Assembly (NCBI RefSeq): GCF_018139145.2
Contig: NC_059473.1
Location: forward strand, 67,748,707-67,812,706
Length of the DNA stretch: 64,000 nucleotides
Direction: 5' to 3'
From: Gymnogyps californianus
Lineage: Eukaryota; Chordata; Aves; Accipitriformes; Cathartidae
The position numbers and the translations under genes were made by a program. Positions 51,501 to 62,800 of the stretch are shown piece by piece. Each line of letters starts with the position of its first letter. Within the stretch, counting starts at the first letter, position 1. The notes beneath the pieces are model-generated. The model did no database searches, was not told the DNA's origin, and saw only the letters and a list, made by a program, of their open reading frames with translations.

Positions 51501-52980
51501 GGACCATGTGATGCTTTTGTATGGTATGATAATGAAATAGCTTCCATTATAACAATAAATTGAGGAGCATATTAAGCAGCAGCTGATGTCAAGTTACACC
51601 TCAGGTGATCAGTAGGTCCAGAATCCTAAAATGGCTTGTCAAGACTCTTAATGTTACCTGGTTTTCTTTGCTGTTTTAAAAATACCCAACCAGCCAAACA
51701 AAAAAAAACCTGGAGCAGTCCTGGAAAGTTCCAGATGACTTCAAAACAAACATTAAAAATAGTGACATGAAGGATCAGGATCACCCATTTAATTAAAAGC
51801 TTGTCATCTTGACTTTAATTCTAAACAGAATAATGGAACAGCCAATACAAGGGTTGATTAATGAAGAATTAAGAAAGTAATATAATTAGAGACAGTCAAC
51901 AGGTTTATGGAATACTGATCTTGTCAGAATAACTGGATTTTTTTAAAATTAGATTACAGATTTGGTTAATAAAGGCGATATTATTCTTCTCTAATGCATT
52001 TAATTTGATATGAAACATTTTGATTAAGAAACCAGAATAAAATCAACTCAAATGGAGAAGAACTGGCTGATATATCCAAAACCGCTGATAATTTTGGATT
52101 AATTGAATAAACGTTTCTATTTGGGTCCTATCAGGAACAGTTCCATGTAATTTATAAAGAAAATATAACTATAATAAAGCTGGCAAATTGCAAAAAATTA
52201 TGAAAGTGGTAGAAATAACCCACTCCAAAAAAGAATTGGGTTACTAATTTACAGTGGTTTGAATAGAGTGATGCTAATCTATGTTTCAGGTAGGCCAGCT
52301 GCAGTGTAATAAAAACAAAGTAGTCCATATGTACAGAGTGGGAAAAGGAGGGGCTCAGGCCCTAGGCATGGGCTGACACGACGTGGGGATCAGTGACCAT
52401 TCAGGCTGTCGCTTGGGCACTGGAACTAAAAGAGCTCCTGTAGTCCTTGGCTGTGTAAACCAGAGCAAAATTTCTCACCCTTTTCTTAGTATTGGAGAAT
52501 GTTTTAAAGCTTTTGAAAGCACATATTTGAAATTGCTTACCAAATCAGTTTCCTTCTGACCCAAGCCCTTCATCTCCATCTCTCCAACCCCTCCCCAAAT
52601 CTGTGTAGCATCCTGTTCTACAGAATTAAAGGTATGGTGTTGTACAACAGGTTGTCAGGAGGATTAGGAAACCAAAATAAGAGAATTGTGGCAGAAACTT
52701 AAAATCTGGAAACAAAATCTTGTTGTTAAGGTGTGACGTGACCAGAATTAATACTGATTTTAGAGACGCAGAAGTGATTTTGGCAATGATTTCTCATGTG
52801 GTTGAAATTTATTTTCCTTGTTTCACATCTCCAACTACACTGCATAAACAGCCTAGGATTTCATTTGTATACTAGTATTTTTCATTTCATATTACCTTTC
52901 AAAACTATTTCATTTTATGCATTTTGTTTTCCAGGTCATTAATTGCTGAAAGCTATTTCATTACTCTTGGAAATGGCAAC

Positions 52981-53011
52981 ATGTTTAATTATCATTCAGA
53001 TAATTAAACAT
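52981..53011. repeat. Perfect inverted repeat, 13-bp arms, 5-nt spacer
   Basis: ATGTTTAATTATC, the spacer ATTCA, then GATAATTAAACAT. All 13 pairs match and pairing stops at the next base outward. The arms contain TAATTA-like homeodomain cores in mirror orientation. It could be a binding-site pair, a cruciform-prone site or chance. Confidence 0.9.
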
Positions 53012-53453
53012 TTCAGATACTAACAGTACCATAAGCACACATTTTGCAGTTTATTACCTTTTTTTTAGAGAATTATGCTCAATGTGAGGGACTGGTGAAA
53101 ATACGTTTGACAAGGTACCTTCTTTTGTCTGCAAAATGAACTCTACCAATTAGGCTGAAATGTCAAAGCACGGGCACCCACTGGGAATGCAATGTGCTGC
53201 ATTCACAGTTTACAACTTGTAGCAGCTTACATGATTACAAATAAGTAAACTAGTTCAGTTGCACCGTATTTCCTTAAAGTAACGACCTTCGAAGACAGCG
53301 CTGAACTGCAGTTCAAGAAACCTGCTTTCTGTTGGTGGCTGTTCTGTCACCTTTGACAAATCAGTTCACTTTGCATCTCGATGCCATTTGGAAAGCAGGG
53401 TTAATATGCATCTTTCCCCAGCAATTTCTCTCATGTTCATTTACCTCATGTGA

Positions 53454-53472
53454 TTTTTTTTTTTTTTTTTTT
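53454..53472. repeat. Poly-T tract (19 nt)
   Basis: An uninterrupted T19 run followed by CAG. Simple repeat; the acceptor-like appearance is not supported by any recognisable exon. Confidence 0.9.
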
Positions 53473-56400
53473 CAGAGCAAACACTTCTCTTACTTTTGTT
53501 GTGTTGGCTGCAATGAGATCTTGGTTTTATCTGTCTGAATTCTTTCCACAGATAAATAGTTTGTAATTAGAATTTAGTACAATGAAGATCATATGTTAGA
53601 GAAGAAATTTTTATTCCTTCAGTGACAAATTTTGTTACTGATGTAATTTTTGTGGTCCTGTGGATGGACCCCACTTGAGAATAAACAAGTGCAACTGCTC
53701 TGCACTCAGCTCTTAGTGTGACCAAAATTTCTTTGTGGCTGTCCATGCAGAGTCTGCTCTTGGTGTTCACTTGATACAGTAAGGGCTGGGGTAGGGAGTG
53801 TGGGAAGAATGCAGCAGTCATACTGTATAGAAATCAGTGGAGATCAATTTATTCCTGAACTTAATCTTTTTTTGGCTGTCTTAGCACTTGTCTCTTACCC
53901 TCTGAAAGGCCATAATTCAGGATCGTGCTAGTTGAGCATGTTTCTTTTTTGTGTGTGTGTGCCGCTTTACCTCTAAGACTTCTTAGGTTGCCATTATCAA
54001 CTTCTATTTTTCTGTTGCTCAGCTTTTTGGGTTTTTTGGAACACAGCCATACCCCCTCCCCCTGCCAACCCCAGCTATTCCTTCCCTTCAGCTGTGAAAC
54101 ACAATTTAAAAGTTAGAAGCAAAAATACAGGTGCTTCTGTCTAAACAATGGATGAGGGAATGAACAATATGTTGTAGAAATTATTCACATTGGGTAATGT
54201 GCTTGTAGAAGGTTCGCAGATCATACAGTGATGAATATAGAATAAGAACCTATACAGAAAAGAAACAAGTAAAAAGTTTCATAGATATGACTTATCTTGC
54301 CTAGCAGTAATTGGAAAAGGTGGTGAATGCATATATGAAAGACAAATTAAGATGGCAGACATTTCTCATTGTCATTTTATTGATGGGCACATTCAGAGCA
54401 TATACCCATAGTTTTTACAATGAGAAAAAAATATATACAACAGTACTATTGTATAGAAATCAATAAACATATATAACCATGATCTTTATGTCTTACTGTG
54501 AATTATTTAGTCCTGAATTTACTAGTTGCCGTGTGCTTTAAATAAAGTCAGTTCACAAACTTAGATTCCTCCCCCCCGTGTTAATTTGATCTGGTTCCCA
54601 TAGTGGAAACAAAAGTGCTACCACTCTTCAATATTGCCTTCACAAGTCAGCTTACTGTCTCCGTGTTTAAGAAAGGATTTGCAAGTTTAAGATGGGAATT
54701 CTGAGTCTGTACAATGATTTCTGTGATGACTCTAGGTGGTTTAAATATCTCTTGGAAATAGATATGCTGTGGGTTCCAAGGCGGCGGGGCTTCAGCTGGG
54801 CTGCTGCGCCCCACGGGGAGCAGGTTCTGTGGAAGCCATGCTCTTTCAGCGCACTCTGAAAGTCTGCCTTGTGGACAGACTTAAATTAGAAAATGTCACA
54901 TGCTTCCATTATACACTTTGTTCTCCTAAAACTAATCTCTTAGACACTTCACCTGTTCTCTCAGTGGACACCCATGTGCCCATGTGTGTTCTTTCCAGCC
55001 TCTGAAGAGCAGCCATCCTGCACTGGTAGTTCTGCGTAAGGCTCTCAGGTGTGATGGGCATGCTTCCTTCCACCTGTCTAGACAGTAACTCAGGCCAGGA
55101 AAAAAATATGCAGCAACTGTAATAAGGAACAACTACAAAAAACCTGTAGCCTTTACAATATGGTTTTTCAACCTTGGATTGCAAAAATCTGGTTTTAAAT
55201 ATCCTACTATTACTCTCACCATCCTTCTTTCTGTGTTTCATCCTATGCCTTACTCCGTCTGGTGTGGGCTTGTAGTGGGGGTTAAGTATCACATAGCACT
55301 GACAGCTTATGAAGAAACTCCTTTGTCTTTGGTGCTGAAGGTCTATTTTTTGGAGCGGGGTTTGCTGAGTTGTCTTCTGCACAGAACAATTGCTGGTGAG
55401 AGAAAATGGGGTACTCAAAGCAGTGCAACTTCTGTAATAGAAGTTTCTCTCAGTGGATGTGATGGCATTTAAAAGAACATGGAAGTCATTGTGTATGCTT
55501 TTTGTTGTTGTTTGAAATTTTAATAACTGAATCCATCTCTTTGAGTTTAGCCATGTCAGGAATAGTCTGCTTTATAAGGAACAAGAACATAAAGGAGGAC
55601 ACGAGCCTGGGCTGCTGCAGAGTAAGATGCCTTGATGCTGGGGGGCTGAGTGTCCTTGCAGAGAGGCAGCATTGGGAAGCAGAGCTCTAACATAGTGGCC
55701 GGCCTGTAATGTTTTAATTTCTGCAAGTAAAGTGTAACTTTTCATCCTTGGCAAAGTGAGTGTCTAGCTATTTAGCAAGGGACAAAGCATAATGTCATCA
55801 TTGCAGAGATGTATTGTCAACTTGGACAGGTGATATTTAAGGAGCCTGAAGAGAGAAATGACCTGGCAGCGTAACAAGACATATCACAAGTGACTGTCTC
55901 AAAATGAGAACAAGACAGACAATTTCCATTACTTCTCAGTGTTAAGGTGCTAGCATTATCCCCTAAACAACCACATGCTCCAAGCAATAATCATGCACTG
56001 TCGTCTTCTGTACTAATATGAAAGTGGAATTCAATCTCTTTGACACATATTGCTTCAGCTTCTGACTTGTCAAGTTGTTTCTCTGCTGGAGCTCAGAATA
56101 TATAGTGAATGGGCTTTGTATACTGACTGAAATGGGGAAATAGTTATCCACTTTCCTTTGAAGCTGGCCATGGAGGTGCCTAGAATATGCTAGAAGAGAG
56201 AGACTTTGTTTCTGGTAGCCTGTAAGTTATTGTCGGTTAGGAAACCTGTGAAACCTCAAGCCCTTCTTCAAACTGGCTCCTCTTTTGGAGTCCGTTCTCC
56301 AGTCTAAACCAAGTAGCCTGTAGCTGTGTACTAATTCTCATAATACCTTGGAGAGAGGCGATCGTTCTTTTTCCGCTGTCTTCCCAGCAGCGTGTGTGTG

Positions 56401-59218
56401 TGCGCTGGGTTTTATGGCAGAATTTTGTAGATGCGCCTCTACATCTTCTGTATCAGTCAAGTCCTGCCTTTTAATGACAATATTCACTGTCATTATGATA
56501 TTCTGCATATTGATGAAATACATTTTATAGTAAACTTGCTTTAATTCTGAATTAATAGATACTACTGTTACAACTGTTAGATTTCTGTATATGTAGGAAG
56601 AAATTCAGTTATCATCTATAAAAATGGGGAAAATAAAAAACATCCTCCAGTAACAGTCAATGCCATCCTGGAACTTGCTGCTTTTTCTTAACCTGTGGTG
56701 TGGTGGAACAACCCACTACTTCCATATCTAAAGGATTTGAAAATTTAAAATACTTGATCTGAGTCAGATACAACAAAATTTTAAAAAATCAATATCTTAT
56801 GCATAACCAGAATAACTTTTCTAATAACCTAATATCTATTTAGTATGCCTGTGTTTCTGTTCTTTTCATTTTAAAGCAGTAGTGTAAGCTTTTCTTAGCT
56901 GCAATTACAAGATCCATTGGTTAAAGAGTTAGGATAACTGGATTTTTTTAGTTTTACAGAGCAAATTGAGGACACTTTTTCTGTACCGTGACTGCATCAA
57001 TACAGAAAACTGATAGATAAACTACCCTAGCATTTGCTGAATCAAATGGTATGTTGTGAAGCTAATATTATGGCAAACATCAGTAGCTTACAGGCCAGGC
57101 AAACCTTTCAGGATGTTCTCTGATGAATGCCTAGTGGACTATGTGCTTCTACCTACAAAATGTGTGTGAGGGCTCATGCAGTAAGACACCAATGCTGCTG
57201 TACTTACTTTTTCCTACATCTGTCAGTAATGTGTGTTCTCTGATATGCCTTTTGCGACCTAGTTTGATTATTTAAAAGCTGTATACAAGGAATACAGGAG
57301 AAATACATACACAGGTGTATTTATTGCTTTTCTTCAGCTTGTGCCGCCTACATTAGTTGACGTTATATTTTTATGTATAGATTTTTCTATGTTGCCTTAA
57401 GGAAAATCATGTGTTTAAACATAATATCATAATGCATATGTATAAGGAAATTGAACTAAGCTTGTTACTGATATCTCAAAGGTGGCATTACTTAACTTTT
57501 GAATACTTACTTTTGCTCTCTTACTGTAATACAGCTTTTGTGCATATAATTTGCTATAAACAACAACAACAGACAAGAATATCCTTCAAATTCTTTCATT
57601 TGAAAGTTTCTGCTGGCAGTTAGAGAAAAAGAAAATTAATAAAAAATATGTTTTGACATTTAAAAGAGAATTATTTGCCTTAAAATGCATAAAACATGCA
57701 AACACTTAAATTGCTTGAGCTTGTGCATTTTAGAGCATTACTCTGACTGATGTTTATTAGCTAAGTTAAAACATGTGTAGCAGGTTTCCCTGTAGTAAGC
57801 TTCACCTTTGTTTCATAAGCTAAATTGCATTAGAAGAAGTAGCCTTCCAACACTGAGAAGGCTACAGAAATTTTTTTTGTCATCAACATGTCTTTCCCCA
57901 TCCTATTTAGATCTTGGGTGTAAAGCCAGACACGACCAAGTCTGTTTCCCTGTGACTTCTTATCTTTTGGACTTGCATAGTCAGTGCCCACCTCATTGAT
58001 CCCTACTTTTTTTTTTTGCTGTTTTTGTGGTGTTCTTGGAGCATCAGTAAATCAATTTCTTTGTAGCAATCAGTAGCTTCTGGGTTTGTATTGGTGGTAC
58101 TGCTGTGTGTGTGTGAAGAGTTAACAGACTGCATCCTCTGTAGCTGCTGGCCCTCAGGCCTTTTGCTTTGTCTGAAGGATCCTTCTGCTCCCTTGACAGT
58201 TACACACTGACAGAGCAAATCTCAGAAGTGGTGAGGCCAGCGTTTGCTTACCAAAACCCTTCCTCCCCATCCTTTACTATGTCAGCATCAACTGAAGTCC
58301 TTATAAAAGAGGACAGCATTTCCTATTTAAAAACAAAAAAAGGGGGAGAGCGAGAGAGGTCTTGAAATGCTCACTGCTATCTTACGTTTTCTTAGGAATG
58401 AACTAGTTGATAGATTTTACCATCACGTAGCTACTGAAGCTCTCCTCTCCCAGCTGCTTCTGGGCCATGTAGTTCAGCTCATCTTGTCTGGCAGGGTGGT
58501 GGACTCTGTTTCTTCCTCCATGAGGCACTAAAGTGAGGAGGCAGTTCCTGGCTTCCCAGGTCCTTCAGGGGAAGATGCATAGGGTACAGACTTGTATGGG
58601 CTGAAGGAACTAGAGGAGATTAAGGTGGTGAGACCCAGGTTTAGCAGCTAAGATCTACTGTATTGGAAAGCAGGGGAAGAGATCAAGGCATTGCAGGACA
58701 TGAGAACCAACCTATGCCTTGCAAATCCTTGCTGCCTTTGTGCTGTTCAAAGTCTGACATGCACTGCTGTAACTGAGTGGCAGGAGTAGAGAAGGGGCAG
58801 CTCATCCTTGAAGGCTGGGGTCAGGAAACAGCATGTGGCAGTGAGGGGCAGTATGTTTTCTCATCTGCCTTTTGTATGGAAATTGTCCGAGGCATAGAGG
58901 GAAGAACCAACATGAACAGTTCCTGAAGGAGTCATGGTGAAATACATGTTTCAAAATCAGTCATTCTTGCTTAGCTGCTTTAAAAAAAATAAAAGAAGGC
59001 AGACCAGTATTCTGTTCTGTGTTCAAGGACAGGAAAAGATCTAGATTTGTTTGGACTTCAGTGTTGAATTGAAACCTTGCGATCCCTGATTGCTTACAGC
59101 AATTGCTTGCGAATATCTGTCACCATTTGTAGGGGTTGCTCGCAGTGTTTTCTGCAAAAAGATTTGAAAGAAATAGAGAAACCTTTGTTTTGAGATTTAA
59201 AACCGTGTATATGCACAC

Positions 59219-59841
59219 TGTCGTGGTTTAACCCCAGTCAGCAGCCAAGCACCACACAGCCGCTCCCTCACTCCCCGTCCCCCCCTCCCCACCCCCACTC
59301 CCGGTGGGATAGGGAGGAGAATCAGGAAAGAAGGCAGGACTCGTGGGTTGAGATAAGAACAGTTTAATAACTAAAGTAAAATATAATACTAACAATAGTA
59401 ATAATGAAATATAATAATAATAGTAATGAAAAGGAATATAACAAAAAAAAAAAAAGGAAGGGGGCGGGGGGAAAACCAGTGATGGACAATGCAATTGCTC
59501 GCCACCCGCTGACCGATGCCCAGTTAGTTCCCGAGCCGCGATCCGTGCCTTCCCGGCCAACTCCCCCCTGTTTATATACTGGGCATGACGTTCCATGGTA
59601 TGGAATACCCTTTGGCTAGTTCAGGTCAGCTGCCCCGGCTCTGCTCCCTCCCAGCTTCTTGCACACCTGCTTGCTGGCAGAGTACGGGAAACTGAAAAAT
59701 CCTTGGCTTAAGATAAGCGCTACTTAGCAACAAGTAAAACATCAGAGTGTTATCAACATTATTCTCACACTAAATCCAAAACACAGCACTGTGCCAGCTA
59801 CTAAGAAGAGAGTTAACTCTGTCCCAGCTGAAGCCACGACA
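59219..59841 (-). mobile_element. Solo LTR 3 of the same avian ERV family
   Basis: This 623-bp copy begins TGTCGTGGTTTAACC and ends GAAGCCACGACA on the + strand, so its terminal 8 bp form a perfect inverted repeat. The target-site duplication is CACAC (59214-59218 and 59842-59846). Because the flank is CA-rich, this duplication is slightly less conclusive than the other two. The minus-strand TATATAAA lies at 59571-59578 and ATTAAA at the complement of 59363-59368. Its U5-side sequence (about 59260-59340) differs from copies 1 and 2, suggesting another subfamily or age. It is antisense to PTPRK, with no viral genes adjoining. Confidence 0.92.
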
Positions 59842-59846
59842 CACAC

Positions 59847-62800
59847 AAACACACAGATGTGTTGAAATGTATATAAATTTAAAAAAAAAAATATTCTGAT
59901 AGCTTTTTAAAAAAAAAATATTGGTTTCAGCTTACTGAAACATTTTTCTGTACATTGTTATATCATCTTTAATAACTAGTCAGATGGTTAGAACTATTTT
60001 CTCTCTCCAGTGTATTACAATACATTTTGAAGGGAAAAAATCCATATCTGCAGTATTTTATGAATTTGAAAAAATAGACGAAACTGTATGTTCCTGCCAG
60101 GTATCATTTGCAAAGAAGTGGCCACTTATTTTCAGTGCATTTTTCCAAATTGTCACCTCTGCATCATAGTCATGTCTTGGTCTCAGTCAGTCATGGTAGT
60201 GGGGTAGATAAATTACACCAGCTACCTGAATCTGCAGCAACCTGAATTCACTTTACTATTTAGAAACCCCTGCGTCGTAAGGATAGGTTGTGGTGAGAGA
60301 AAGGACTACTTAACCTTAACAGTTGTGTCAGAGAGTTACATTAGGAGTAAAAATAAAACAAAAAAAAATTGTCATATAGATTATAAATAAATGCAGTTTG
60401 GAAGTTAAAAAAAAAATCCAATTAAAGATGGCAGAGGGAAGTAACCTACTATTTTTTTAAAGATCTTTTTAAAGTTTATGGAATGGATTTTTGAGAAAAC
60501 CTAAAAGAATTGCTAGAGATGGAAAATTATGCTTGTGGCATGAGTGTTTGGATATCCCAGTTGCTGATAATCGAAGAGATCGGATTTTCTTGCGTTATAC
60601 GTGTGTTGTAGTAATCCCGTGTGTCGAGATTGCTGCTGATCTCTGCTGGAGCCAAGAGCGTCTGCCCTTTCTCCTCCCCGCAGCCCGCCTTGGTGCATAG
60701 TTTGCCTTTTAGGTGTTCTGCTTTTAATATTTCCCAGAAGTATTGGTCACTGGTTTTGTGTTCCCATCTGGCATCATCAGGACTGAGCCAGTCTTTGGAT
60801 CTGTGGTCAGAAGGTCAAACTTTTATTAAGGGTAGACTGAAGTATTCAATCGGTGGTATATCTGGTAGCTCGTGAACGCTTACTGAAAGGCACTTGCTTC
60901 TGTCTGGAGGGTAAATGGGTCGAGACAGGCTAGCAGAGTTTTTCAGTTGTTGCTATTGCAAGTAATTTCAGTGTTCCAAGTACATGTTTAATGATGTTTC
61001 CCTTGCGAGCGGTGTTTAGTGATCTCCTCAAAACCAAGCTCCCACTGAGGCATGGCCAGTGAAACCTGACCTTGAAATGATAATGCAAGCCGTGCCGAAA
61101 ATTAATTGCTGGTAGCATTCTCTCTGCTGTTTGATTTTTAATGAATAAAGAGTTGCTGCAAGTTTTAAAGTTTTTATAGATGGGATGCAAATTTGCTCTT
61201 TTTTATTTCAAATTGATCGCTCGGTTGCTCTTGGTGCAGATTATTGAAGACATGTTTTAAGAACTATTTTGATTTTTAAAGTTTCATTATAAAATAGAAA
61301 GGAAATACAATGGTTTAATGGCATTTATACATTTACTTCATCAGTTTAGTATTATACTTGCAAAGCATATAAGCGCAATACCAATTTTGCATTACTTTAA
61401 ATTTAATTTAACAGTATTCTTAGGAAAAAATTGTGCAAGTCTAATTTATGTTGACAAAGGCAATACAAAAGTATTTTGTAATAAGCGAGGCACTAATACA
61501 GCACACAAGAAATCGATTTCATATTACACTTTTGTATAATTAAGTAAAGTGCTAACTTCAAGCTATTTCTTATGACAGCCCATAAGGCTGTATTTTTTTG
61601 CACTCTTGCAGTTAGTGTTTAAGTTGAAAAGCACATTTAATTTAAAAATGTTTGCTACCAAGTATGCTAATATAATTGGCACTAAAGTAATTTAGCTTTA
61701 TATATTTTATTATTAAGTGGAAGTAATTCTATATAGATTTTGTTTCCTTGTTGCTGTAATTTTAATTACAATATTGGGAATATTCCACATTTGAAACATG
61801 ACTCAACTTTATCTGGTCCAAAGTGAAGGGATGTAAGATAAAACCGTCTGCACTTTGTTTCACCTTATATTCCTCTCAAGCATTTATGTTACCACACAGC
61901 GTTTTCCTCTTACTCAACATTGCTTGCTTTCATATACTTTTCTTTTTCTTTTAAGAGTAGATTTATTCACTTCATAAATTTAGCTTCCAGTTTTAGAAGT
62001 GAGTTACAGAAGTATGTCTTTGGGAAGGTCTTATCCCAAACTCCCAGTCCTTTGTCCCTTTTTTCTTGAAGATAAAAGTTAAGGTGTTTTGTGATGGGTA
62101 GGTTGGTGGGTTTTTTGGAGAGGTTGTGGGGTTTTTGTTTGTTTTTTCTTTTGAAAATATAAAACAAGGCAGAGCATGCAAGGCTGATGTACTTAATTTT
62201 CTTCCTTTCAGCCGTTTTTCCCTAGTGCTGATGGCAATGAATTGGATGTGCTTTACCACTTCACATGTTTTTCACATCAACTGTCCGACCCTCGGGTATT
62301 CACTTTCCACCTTTCTGTTGTTTCAGGATTTCAATTTCCAGTTAAGTATCTGATACTGAACCTGGAAATTGAAATACATCTATGGATGTGGACTACTGTG
62401 AATCAAAGGAAGGCTGTAGTTCTGTCCTACTGGCATCAGCGTCTGCTTTTATTCCCCTTGTATTCACTCTTCTCTGTAATACCTGTCCCAAACTGCCTTA
62501 GCAATACATATAATTTTACAGTTGTGTTTTTCTTGGTTTTATATGTTTTTTGTCCTCTGCTGACAAGGCAGAAGAAACAAATTATTGGAAGAAGATGGGA
62601 GGCCAACCCTTTCCCTTCTTGTTAATAAACTTCTGATGCAAAAGAAACAAGGAAATGACCATATTCAAAATAAAATAATGAACAGTGATTGACCGTTTCA
62701 GTTTATTATTCAGGCGGAGTATCTTGAGTTGTGCCCGATTTTTAAAGGATGTGTTCAGCACTTGTTGAAAATAAAGAGAAGGGGCTCCCAAGGCACAACT

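Larger units (their letters stand above)
48533..59213 (+). other. PTPRK: PTPRK intron, segment between LTR 2 and LTR 3
   Basis: No coding exon was recognised. GC-richer patches lie at about 49930-50340, 54760-55090 and 58440-58880. A 31-bp perfect inverted repeat lies at 52981-53011. A T19 run followed directly by CAG at 53454-53475 looks like a splice acceptor, but nothing after it resembles a PTPRK exon. Short GT runs occur near 53949, 56389 and 58103. Confidence 0.65.

Noticed and set aside
53454..53538. T19 followed by CAG as a real exon acceptor
   Set aside because: The sequence after it has no similarity to PTPRK and no supported donor; it is treated as a chance pseudo-acceptor.
32363..59841. 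LTR 1, 2 and 3 as the two ends of one or more full-length proviruses
   Set aside because: Each copy has its own distinct 5-bp target-site duplication on both sides, and no retroviral gag, pol or env sequence lies between them. They are independent solo LTRs.
62242..62625. 127-codon open frame as a protein-coding gene
   Set aside because: Hydrophobic low-information translation, no recognised domain, and it contains the inverted repeat; likely a chance frame.
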